Assembly: GCF_000412635.1 (NCBI RefSeq)
Contig: NZ_ASTG01000028.1
Coordinates: 1 to 52,522, forward strand
Origin: Sphingobium bisphenolivorans
Lineage (GTDB): Bacteria > Pseudomonadota > Alphaproteobacteria > Sphingomonadales > Sphingomonadaceae
DNA length: 52,522 nucleotides
Direction of reading: 5' to 3'
Part shown: piece after piece, positions 9,303 through 15,982 of the stretch
Numbering within the stretch: position 1 is the stretch's first letter
Layout: every line of letters starts with the position of its first letter
Translations under genes and position numbers: made by a program
Notes under the pieces: generated by a model
Seen by the model: only the letters and a program-made list of their open reading frames with translations
The model's database searches: none
What the model was told of the DNA's origin: nothing

Positions 9303-9467
9303 TTCTGTACGCCGAACTCCATACTCTTCGGGTCCGGCCCCCGCGTGGAGGTCATGAGCGGCATCGCTGCGACCATGATCGACAGCCTGAAAGTCGGCGA
9401 TCAGGTGAATTTCGAGCTGAAGCTCGACGGCAATGCCGGCGAGGTCACCAGCATCAGCAACAAATAA
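9303..9467 (+). pseudogene. Fused remnant of cusA 3' end and cusF 3' end
   Basis: One frame reads PNSILFGSGPRVEVMSGIAA, matching the CusA C-terminal region ([20 protein letters not shown]), and passes directly into [19 protein letters not shown] and then GNAGEVTSISNK, matching the last 31 residues of the CusF lipoprotein. The junction skips the end of cusA and most of cusF, so an internal deletion in a second cusA-cusF copy fused their tails. There is no proper start or promoter. Nearby lie inverted copies of the two small cus-operon proteins, consistent with a decayed second cus cluster. Confidence 0.8.
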
Positions 9468-9598
9468 TTCGATGAGGCGTCGGGAGGCACTGTGGAAGCG
9501 CCTCCCGAAGAGTTCCGACAGTTGGGACAGGCAAATGTTTCGTCAGATCCATGATCGATGGCGAGGGCAAGTTAGCCCCTCGCCATCACTTCACGGCC

Positions 9599-9937
9599 TC
9601 AGCAGACATCGCTCCCGTCGACCCAAACGCGGACCGGTCCCTGCAACGGCGCGCGCGGACCATATTGCGGCCGCATCCGCCACACATAGCGACCGGTCTT
9701 GCCGGTATAGGCCGGATCGCATTCCGGTCCGCCTTTGCCAGTCCACTGGTCGCGTTGGTCGCCAACCTTCTTGCAGACCCTCGCACTCAACGGTGCACGC
9801 GGACCAGGAGCTTGGGGTTGCCACTCGCATTTGACGGTGGCCGGTTTCTCGACATCAGCCTGCGCCAATGCCGGAACCGGGGTGGCGACGAGCACTGTGA
9901 ATGCGGCCGCGGCGGCGGTGAATATCAAGGTCTTCAT
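9599..9937 (-). CDS. Small exported WR-PQYGPRA protein, copy 2
   Basis: A 112-residue exported protein: signal peptide MKTLIFTAAAAAFTVLVATPVPALAQA, a middle part with KCEWQPQAPGPRAPLSARVC, then YVWRMRPQYGPRAPLQGPVRVW and a terminal Cys. The last block matches the copy at 1481-1753. PGPRAPLSARV and YGPRAPLQGPVRV look like an internal duplication within the protein. The start at 9937 follows a GGAGAG site; longer frames upstream are not needed. It follows the other small protein (10039-10401) in the same order as in the cus operon. Confidence 0.72.
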   Translation of the reverse strand: MKTLIFTAAAAAFTVLVATPVPALAQADVEKPATVKCEWQPQAPGPRAPLSARVCKKVGDQRDQWTGKGGPECDPAYTGKTGRYVWRMRPQYGPRAPLQGPVRVWVDGSDVC

Positions 9938-10038
9938 GATTTCTCTCCTCGGACTGAAGGTGCCGTGGGCAAACTGGCTCCGAGGGGCTGGGCAGCCTAT
10001 GGCCGTCCAGCGCTTGGGAGGGTTCGCCTGGCGAGTTG

Positions 10039-10401
10039 TCAGGCCAAGGTGTCGGGTGGATGCTGTTCCGGCGGGGCCGACCGTCCGTGTAGCGCCGGAT
10101 AACATGGAAAGACAACAAGCACATCCGCGCTCACTATTTCAGCCGCGAGGGGTCCCCGGCTCTCGAGCGCATATAAGGGGAGACACCCCATACCTGCCAG
10201 GCAAGCGAGCGTCATCCCCTGGCAGAGGAGTGGTTTCTCGCCATCGTCCTGCGTCATCCCGACACAGTCCATGGGCATCGTTGCTGCCGCGTTCTCGCTT
10301 ATGGCGGTTGCCACAGCGGGACTTGCGGCAACTGTGGCTATCTGTCCAAACAGGCCGAGAAGGACGCCTAAGATCAGCGCAAATTTGTGCGCTTGTCTCA
10401 T
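10039..10401 (-). CDS. Small exported Cys-rich protein, copy 2
   Basis: A 120-residue protein, exactly as long as its paralogue at 1046-1408. It has a signal-like N-terminus (MRQAHKFALILGVLLGLFGQ), an MPMDCVGM segment, the core LCQGMTLACLAGMGC and a PP-x-T-L tail. It has fewer Met than copy 1. A possible promoter TTGACT-17-GAGAAT lies just upstream but leaves almost no leader. The product is probably periplasmic; metal binding is inferred from conserved Cys. Confidence 0.72.
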   Translation of the reverse strand: MRQAHKFALILGVLLGLFGQIATVAASPAVATAISENAAATMPMDCVGMTQDDGEKPLLCQGMTLACLAGMGCLPLYALESRGPLAAEIVSADVLVVFPCYPALHGRSAPPEQHPPDTLA

Positions 10402-10666
10402 GTCCGCATTCTCTGCCTGATGCCGAATTGAGTCAAGTTTCCCAAGACCATAATTGGGCCGCAGCTCAGCCAACGACGTAAGCGCACATCATGCCGAGCC
10501 ACGATCATGCGCGACGCAGCTACCCCTTACCAGTTCCAGCTTTTTTGCCCTTGCCGGATGCCCCGTCATGGAACCTCGAGCTTCATTGCGCGCGCCGTCG
10601 GATCACGCTCATGAACGACCAAGCATGCCGGGGTGTTGGACGCGCTGCCGCGCCCGTTGATACCAC

Positions 10667-10697
10667 TTGACCCTCTAGCTACTACAGGGTGCAAGTT
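10667..10697 (+). promoter_or_regulatory. MerR/CadR-type promoter for FTR1 permease
   Basis: -35 TTGACC (10667-10672), 19-bp spacer, weak -10 CAAGTT (10692-10697). Operator arms ACCCTCTAG-N3-CTACAGGGT (10670-10690), with one mismatch, match those before the two CDF genes at 14578 and 15017. It is probably controlled by the CadR-like protein at 14598-15002. The rest of the gap from 10402 to 10666 shows no gene. Confidence 0.82.
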
Positions 10698-10725
10698 GCG
10701 AACAATTCTTATCAGAGACTCGCAA

Positions 10726-12720
10726 ATGTATCCTCGATCGCCTGCCGCCATTTTCGCCGCTCTTGCCCTCAACTGGCGCCGGGCAGCGCATCTTTTTGCA
10801 TTCGCACTGGCCCTGGTGATGGTCTCGCTCCCAGGACGAGCATTGGCGAGCGATGCGGACGTTCAGACCAGCTGGCGGCTGCTCGATTATATCGGGGTGG
10901 ATTACGCCGGGGCTGTCGCTGACGGGAAAGTGATAAGCTCGGCCGAATATGGGGAAATGACCGAGTTCGCGGCACAGGTCGAGACACGGCTCAAGGCCCT
11001 GCCAGCAAAGCCGGCGAAGGCAGACCTTCTCCGCCGATCGGCCACGCTGCGAAGCGCGATCGCCGCGAAATCAGCACCCGCGGTCGTCGCCGAGCAATCG
11101 CATCTTCTCGCCTCGGCACTCCTGGCGGCCTATCCGGTGCCGCTAGCACCGGGCACTCCCCCCGATCTAAACCGGGCCGCTAAGCTGTACGCCGAAAATT
11201 GCGCGAGCTGTCATGGCGTGAACGGCGACGGGCGCGGGCGGGATGCGGCCAAGCTCGATCCGCCACCCATCGCCTTCACCGACAAGGAACGTGCCGACCA
11301 GCGCAGCCTCTTCGGTCTCTACCAAGTCATCAGCCAGGGTCTGGACGGCACCGCCATGCAGAGCTTCGAGGCGCTACCGGAAGCAGACCGCTGGGCCCTG
11401 GCATTCTATGCCGGCCATTTCGCCTATCCTGACGCTGCCGCCAGCGAAGGCGAGCGTCTTTGGCGGGAGCGCGCCGACATACGTTCAAAATATCCCAATC
11501 TTGCGGCTCTGGTCGGGACGACACCGGCCGCCTTGGCCCGCGACCTCGGCCCCAAAAACGCTGCGATGCTCACGGCCTTTCTGCGCCGACATCCGGATGC
11601 CGTCACCGCTCGTCCCGACGGCTCGCTTGCGCTTACGCGCGAACGCCTCGCCGAAAGCTTGACCGCCTATCGGGCCGGCGATCGCAAAGCCGCGGCCGAA
11701 TTGGCTCTTTCGGCCTATCTCGACGGCTTCGAGCCGGTTGAGCCGGTGCTGTCCGCACGCGACGCTGCGCTCATGGCGCGGATCGAGACAGGGATGGCGC
11801 AGCTTCGCGCGGCCATCGGGCAAGGGCGCCCTACGGCCGAGGTGGAAGCGGCGAACCGTTCCCTCGCCAATCTTTTTGCGGAGGCCGAGGCCGTACTGGC
11901 GCCGGAACGAGCAAGTGGAGCATCCAGCTTCCTGGGGGCGTTCGGCGTATTGTTGCGCGAGGGGCTCGAAGCGCTTCTGATCGTCGTTGCGATGATCGCC
12001 TTTCTGAAGAAAACTGATCGACCGGACGTCCTCGGCTATGTTCACGGCGGATGGGTGGTCGCCCTCGCAGCCGGTGTCGCGACCTGGTTCGCGGCAACCT
12101 ACTTCATTACCGTGAGCGGCGCATCGCGGGAACTGACCGAGGGCTTCGGTTCCCTCTTCGCTGCGATAATCCTGCTCAGCGTCGGCATCTGGATGCATGG
12201 CAAGAGCAATGCCGAAGCATGGCAACGCTATGTGAAGGCGAAGGTCAGCGCCGCCCTCTCCCGCCGCTCGGGTTGGTTCTTGTTCCTGCTATCGTTCGTC
12301 GTCGTCTACCGGGAGGTCTTCGAAACGATCCTGTTCTACGCGGCTCTCTGGGCCGAAGGGAATGGCGCAGCGATGCTCGCAGGCGCAGGCGCCGCAGCGG
12401 GTCTGCTCGCCCTCGTCGCGTGGATGATGTTGCGTTACAGCGCTCGCCTGCCGATCACCCAGTTCTTCTCCTGGAGCTCGGTCCTGATCGCGATCCTTGC
12501 CGTCGTACTCGCCGGCAAGGGCATCGCCGGTTTGCAGGAGGCCGGTATCCTCGGCGTGAGGCCGCTGGTGGACGTGCCACGTATCGAGATACTGGGTCTC
12601 TTTCCGACCAGGGAGAGCGTGCTCGCGCAGGTCACCGCCATCGTAGTGCTTGCCGCCGGCTTCTGGTTCAGCGGCCGCAGTTCGGCGGCGGCCGGATCGC
12701 GAGCATCACCCGCCAAATAG
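10726..12720 (+). CDS. pbrT: Cytochrome c/FTR1 family permease (PbrT-like)
   Basis: A 664-residue fusion. After a signal peptide (about 1-42) comes a periplasmic cytochrome c domain with the haem motif CASCH at 159-163, a helical linker, and a C-terminal FTR1 membrane domain from about 400. The two FTR1 motifs REGLE (411-415) and REVFE (529-533) are intact. FTR1 proteins import ferric iron; members with this cytochrome part in metal-resistance loci (PbrT of Cupriavidus) are linked to Pb(II) uptake. The start is the ATG at 10726, downstream of the metal-responsive promoter; longer frames would start before it. Confidence 0.85.
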   Translation: MYPRSPAAIFAALALNWRRAAHLFAFALALVMVSLPGRALASDADVQTSWRLLDYIGVDYAGAVADGKVISSAEYGEMTEFAAQVETRLKALPAKPAKADLLRRSATLRSAIAAKSAPAVVAEQSHLLASALLAAYPVPLAPGTPPDLNRAAKLYAENCASCHGVNGDGRGRDAAKLDPPPIAFTDKERADQRSLFGLYQVISQGLDGTAMQSFEALPEADRWALAFYAGHFAYPDAAASEGERLWRERADIRSKYPNLAALVGTTPAALARDLGPKNAAMLTAFLRRHPDAVTARPDGSLALTRERLAESLTAYRAGDRKAAAELALSAYLDGFEPVEPVLSARDAALMARIETGMAQLRAAIGQGRPTAEVEAANRSLANLFAEAEAVLAPERASGASSFLGAFGVLLREGLEALLIVVAMIAFLKKTDRPDVLGYVHGGWVVALAAGVATWFAATYFITVSGASRELTEGFGSLFAAIILLSVGIWMHGKSNAEAWQRYVKAKVSAALSRRSGWFLFLLSFVVVYREVFETILFYAALWAEGNGAAMLAGAGAAAGLLALVAWMMLRYSARLPITQFFSWSSVLIAILAVVLAGKGIAGLQEAGILGVRPLVDVPRIEILGLFPTRESVLAQVTAIVVLAAGFWFSGRSSAAAGSRASPAK

Positions 12721-13248
12721 CCGAGCGGCGATCAACACCGCAGCGACCGAATAGCAGGTGACCGTAGCCAGCGCGGTCGTCGCCATCCCGAAGGCGCGGG
12801 CGCCAGCGCCCCTGGAATAACAGCGATAGAAACTCACGCGGCCGATGACGAAAAGCACAGGCGAGGCAATCAACAGTCCCAGCCATCGGCCCTGCGCGAT
12901 CGAACCAAGGAGCAAATGGGCGCCGACCCCCAGAAAGGACTGCTCGAGCGTATTTTGCAGGAAGGCGACCTTGATCGCTAGCGCCGGGCTGGGCGTGCTT
13001 TTGGCCGCACCGCCAATGTCGGCCTCCGAACGATAGCGTCCGCTCGAAACAAGCCGCACCGCCACCAGCACGAGCAGGAAATGGATGCTGCTGGCTTGGA
13101 TTGCGAAGGCGAGACGCTCGGCAAGCGCTTCCGGAAAGGACACAACCTCTGGAAGAAGCAGCACACTCCCGGCCGAAACCGCCCCGCAAAGCAGGAGCGC
13201 CAGCGCCGATCGTTTCCGGATTTGCCGCTGTTCTCCTGCCAGATCCAT
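12706..13248 (-). CDS. MAPEG-type membrane protein
   Basis: A 180-residue protein with about four hydrophobic segments. The segment KVAFLQNTLEQSFLGVGAH holds the NTLEQ motif common in MAPEG proteins, followed by RVSFYRCY...GAGARAFGMA near the C-terminus. MAPEG proteins include glutathione transferases and peroxidases of membranes. It is the third gene of the CDF-methyltransferase operon and ends tail-to-tail with pbrT, overlapping by 15 bases. The start could be GTG 13251 or ATG 13248. Its substrate is unknown. Confidence 0.65.
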   Translation of the reverse strand: MDLAGEQRQIRKRSALALLLCGAVSAGSVLLLPEVVSFPEALAERLAFAIQASSIHFLLVLVAVRLVSSGRYRSEADIGGAAKSTPSPALAIKVAFLQNTLEQSFLGVGAHLLLGSIAQGRWLGLLIASPVLFVIGRVSFYRCYSRGAGARAFGMATTALATVTCYSVAAVLIAARLFGG

Positions 13249-13264
13249 CACCCTCGCCTCGATC

Positions 13265-13909
13265 TCAGTCAGGCCGGCTCGCCACGATAAGGCCGATCGT
13301 GCCGGTGACGGTGTCGAAGCGTGCGACGTCGCGCACCTTGCGAAAGCCCGCAGCTTTGACCAATTCGGGCAGGATCCCATCCGCATTGGGCTGGGTATCG
13401 GCGACACCGTCGAGCCGCTGAATAGTCAGGCGGAACAGCACCCGCATCAACCCTTTTTGCCGGCCATAATCGGCAATAACGATCCGTCCGCCGGGTCGCA
13501 CTGCCGCAAACATTGCGCTCAGGCCGGCCCGCTTCTCCGTCATCGGGACTTGGTGGAACATCAGGCTCGACACGATCGCATCGGCGCTTCTGACGCCGAG
13601 ATCGCGGGCGAAGCCCTGCTCCCACTCAACGTTCAGGCCCGCAACATCCGCCTTTGCGCGCGCAATGGTCAGCGCCTCTTCATCGGGATCGATACCGATC
13701 ACGCGCACAGCGGGCTGGGAAGCCTTGAGCTTGACAGCGAAACTGCCAGTACCGCAGCCGACGTCGAGAATTGTTTCGCCCGGCCGGGCTGCCAATTCCT
13801 CAAGCATAGCCCGGCGCCAGAGCGTCTCGCGCGTCCAGAGCCGGATCGCGCGGTCGTAATCGGCAGTTCTGCCCTTTCCAAGCGGCGGGGTGTAAGCACG
13901 CGCGTTCAC
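13265..13909 (-). CDS. Class I SAM-dependent methyltransferase
   Basis: A 214-residue Rossmann-fold methyltransferase: motif I LDVGCGTGSFA at about 48-58, acidic motif II (VIGIDPDEE), and the post-core region PGGRIVIADYG. The N-terminal part (DYDRAIRLWTRETLWRRAMLE) resembles methyltransferases of the UbiE/Methyltransf_11 group. The GTG start overlaps the CDF stop (GTGA), so it is co-translated with a metal transporter under a metal-responsive promoter. The substrate is unknown; a metal, a lipid or a quinone are all possible. Confidence 0.85.
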   Translation of the reverse strand: MNARAYTPPLGKGRTADYDRAIRLWTRETLWRRAMLEELAARPGETILDVGCGTGSFAVKLKASQPAVRVIGIDPDEEALTIARAKADVAGLNVEWEQGFARDLGVRSADAIVSSLMFHQVPMTEKRAGLSAMFAAVRPGGRIVIADYGRQKGLMRVLFRLTIQRLDGVADTQPNADGILPELVKAAGFRKVRDVARFDTVTGTIGLIVASRPD

Positions 13910-14541
13910 TGCACGACCCGCCTGCCATGCTCCGTCATCTCCTTACGGGCATCGCGGATGATGTCATAGGCGGAGTGCAAGAAGAGCAGTGCGATAACTC
14001 CCGCGACGAGCAGATCGGGCCATGCCTGCCCGGTCCACGCCACTAACGCCGCCGCCGCGATGACCGCAACATTGGCCAGTGCATCATTGCGCGAGAACAG
14101 CCAGATTGCCCGCGAGGTGGCATCGCCCTGATCGCGGAAACGGGCGAGGATCAGCGCGGCAGACACGTTGACGATGAGCGCAATAATGCCAAGCCCGCCC
14201 ATCAGATCGGCTTCGGGCGGCACGGCGTTGAATATGCGCCAAAGCGCCGACGCGATCACGCCGAGCCCAAGTGTGGCGAGGAACAGGCCCTGAATAAGTG
14301 CGGTCCGACTCCTGGCCACGGCAGACCAACCAAGCGCGACAAGGCCCACCAGGGTGATCGATCCGTCGCCGATGAAGTCCAGCGAATCCGCCTTGAGAGC
14401 TTGAGAGCCTGCGACAAAGCCGCCCACAAGCTCGCAGATTCCAAATCCCAGATTGAGGATTACAACAATCCACAAGGCACGCTTGTAGCCGGGATCTGTT
14501 CCGGCGCGGGCGGTGTCCGTTTCACATCCACAGTCGCTCAT
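13906..14541 (-). CDS. CDF-family cation efflux transporter, short form A
   Basis: A 211-residue inner-membrane protein with six predicted helices and only a short tail, lacking the C-terminal cytoplasmic domain of usual CDF proteins (about 300 residues). The helix-2 site reads KADSLDFIGD; the helix-5 site reads SRNDALAN rather than the usual HxxxD. An N-terminal Cys/Asp segment (MSDCGCETDT) may capture metal. CDF proteins export Zn, Cd, Co or Ni against protons. It is the first gene of a three-gene operon driven by the CadR-type promoter at 14571-14601. Confidence 0.85.
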   Translation of the reverse strand: MSDCGCETDTARAGTDPGYKRALWIVVILNLGFGICELVGGFVAGSQALKADSLDFIGDGSITLVGLVALGWSAVARSRTALIQGLFLATLGLGVIASALWRIFNAVPPEADLMGGLGIIALIVNVSAALILARFRDQGDATSRAIWLFSRNDALANVAVIAAAALVAWTGQAWPDLLVAGVIALLFLHSAYDIIRDARKEMTEHGRRVVQ

Positions 14542-14570
14542 CGATTGTCTCCGCAGCGAGTCGCAGCGGA

Positions 14571-14601
14571 ATTCTGCACCCTCTAGTCGCTACAGGGTCA
14601 A
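14571..14601 (-). promoter_or_regulatory. CadR-type promoter for CDF-methyltransferase operon
   Basis: On the minus strand -35 TTGACC (14596-14601) and -10 CAGAAT (14571-14576) are separated by 19 bp. Operator arms, as read on the + strand, are ACCCTCTAG-N3-CTACAGGGT (14578-14598), with one mismatch. The -35 box overlaps the stop codon of the cadR-like gene, so regulator and target are tightly packed. Confidence 0.85.
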
Positions 14602-15002
14602 TGCCCGTTCTGGGCCGAAGGACCGAGCGCTTCGATAATCCGGCAATCGGAAATCGCACCCTGGCTGCATTGGCCGATCAATTCGTCGAGCTCCCGGCGT
14701 AGCGCACGAAGATCGGCGATCTTTTGGTCGATCTGCGCAAGGTGGGCCCGGGCAACCGTGTCGACTGCGCTACACGACCGACTACGATCGTCGGACAAAG
14801 TGAGCAGCTCGCGCACCTGGTCCAGCGTGAATCCGAGGTCGCGGGCCCTTCGAATGAAGGAAAGCCGTGCGAGGTGCGCCGCTCCATAGTCGCGGTAATT
14901 TCCAGAGGTACGGCCCGGCTCCGGAAGAAGCCCGATTTTTTCATAGAAGCGGATAGTCTCGACCTTCGTCGCGGTAGTTCGGGCCAGTTCACCAATCTGC
15001 AT
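14598..15002 (-). CDS. cadR: MerR-family regulator, CadR/ZntR-like
   Basis: A 134-residue MerR-family activator. The N-terminal helix-turn-helix (MQIGELARTTATKVETIRFYEKIGLLPEPGR) is followed by the dimer helix and a metal loop. Cys occur at 77, 112 and 120, almost the 77/112/119 set of CadR. The residue aligned with Cys14 of PbrR is Val here, so Zn/Cd sensing fits better than Pb-specific sensing. The start at 15002 is used because the region upstream is the divergent promoter. It lies between two CDF genes, each with its operator. Confidence 0.9.
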   Translation of the reverse strand: MQIGELARTTATKVETIRFYEKIGLLPEPGRTSGNYRDYGAAHLARLSFIRRARDLGFTLDQVRELLTLSDDRSRSCSAVDTVARAHLAQIDQKIADLRALRRELDELIGQCSQGAISDCRIIEALGPSAQNGH

Positions 15003-15013
15003 CAGAAATCCTC

Positions 15014-15045
15014 TTGACCCTGTAGTTGCTATAGGGTGCATATAG
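15014..15045 (+). promoter_or_regulatory. CadR-type promoter for second CDF gene
   Basis: -35 TTGACC (15014-15019) and -10 CATATA (15039-15044) with 19 bp between them; ATATAG one base on would give 20. Operator arms ACCCTGTAG-N3-CTATAGGGT (15017-15037), with one mismatch. It is divergent to the cadR-like gene and probably also tunes its expression. Confidence 0.87.
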
Positions 15046-15077
15046 AGGGCCGTCCTAAGAATGCGAGAGCCCGACCG

Positions 15078-15737
15078 ATGGCATGTTCCAGCTGCGCAGC
15101 TGACAAAGGCGGCCCCACAAACAGCCCCGCCTGGCGGCGCGCGCTGTGGATCGCGCTCGCCGTCAATGCTCTGATGTTCGCAGCAGAACTGGCCGCCGGC
15201 ATATTGGGGGGCTCCAAGGCGTTGCAGGCAGATGCGCTCGACTTCCTCGGCGATGCCGCGAACTATGCGATCAGCCTTGGCGTGGCCGGGCTCGCGCTTG
15301 GCTGGCGAGCCCGTGCCGCGCTGGTCAAAGGCGCGACGATCTTCGGCTTTGGATTGTACGTGTTGCTGAGCGCGCTTTGGGCCGTCTCACAGGGCACCGT
15401 GCCTCATGCCGAGGTGATGGGTATCGTCGGTTTCGTTGCTCTTCTGGCCAACGGCGGCGTCGCCCTCATGCTGTATCGCTTCCGCAGCGGAGATGCGAAC
15501 ATGCGCTCGGTCTGGATTTGTTCGCGCAATGATGCCATCGGCAATGTCGCCGTACTGTTCGCGGCGCTAGGCGTTTTTGGTACGGGATCGGCATTTCCCG
15601 ATATCATCGTCGCAGGGATCATGGCGACCTTGGGATTATGGGGGGGTGCGCAAATCATCCGTCAGGCGAGCCTGGAACTGCGAAGCTCGAAGCCATCAAT
15701 CGGAAATTCGATGCCAACCGCCGAGCAGTCGATCTGA
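15078..15737 (+). CDS. CDF-family cation efflux transporter, short form B
   Basis: A 219-residue CDF protein with six predicted helices and no long C-terminal domain. It starts with MACSSCAADKGG, a CxxC segment that could bind metal. The helix-2 site is ADALDFLGDAAN and the helix-5 site SRNDAIGN, the same unusual form as in copy A. The ATG at 15078 is chosen because earlier in-frame starts lie inside the promoter. It is transcribed alone, divergent from cadR, and probably exports Zn or Cd. Confidence 0.85.
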   Translation: MACSSCAADKGGPTNSPAWRRALWIALAVNALMFAAELAAGILGGSKALQADALDFLGDAANYAISLGVAGLALGWRARAALVKGATIFGFGLYVLLSALWAVSQGTVPHAEVMGIVGFVALLANGGVALMLYRFRSGDANMRSVWICSRNDAIGNVAVLFAALGVFGTGSAFPDIIVAGIMATLGLWGGAQIIRQASLELRSSKPSIGNSMPTAEQSI

Positions 15738-15849
15738 TCTTACGCGCCGCATTCAGTTTCCTTCAGTCGCGGCACTGCGACGACCCCGACCACGCCGCCA
15801 ATAAACTTGGCGTCGCGCTTGGTCTAAGAAAGAACCCTGGGCGGTAGCC

Positions 15850-15875
15850 GGCTGAGGATAGATCTTCCCTCAGCC
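15850..15875. terminator. Hairpin after CDF B
   Basis: Arms GGCTGAGG (15850-15857) and CCTCAGCC (15868-15875) pair perfectly around a ten-base loop. It lies between the convergent CDF B gene and the P-type ATPase gene. There is no clear T-run, so terminator function is probable only. The rest of 15738-15982 shows no gene. Confidence 0.5.
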
Positions 15876-15982
15876 ATATGTTGCTTGGCTGTTGAAGCCG
15901 GTCCGCGGATCGGCCGACAGTGTCGCGCCGCTCCCATCACTATCAGGAAATTGCTGTATCCGGTCAACAACCTCCATCTAGC

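Noticed and set aside
8833..15037. Short inverted repeats taken as insertion-sequence ends
   Set aside because: Each sits exactly between -35 and -10 boxes with a 19-bp spacer, and no transposase gene is near; they are MerR-type operators.
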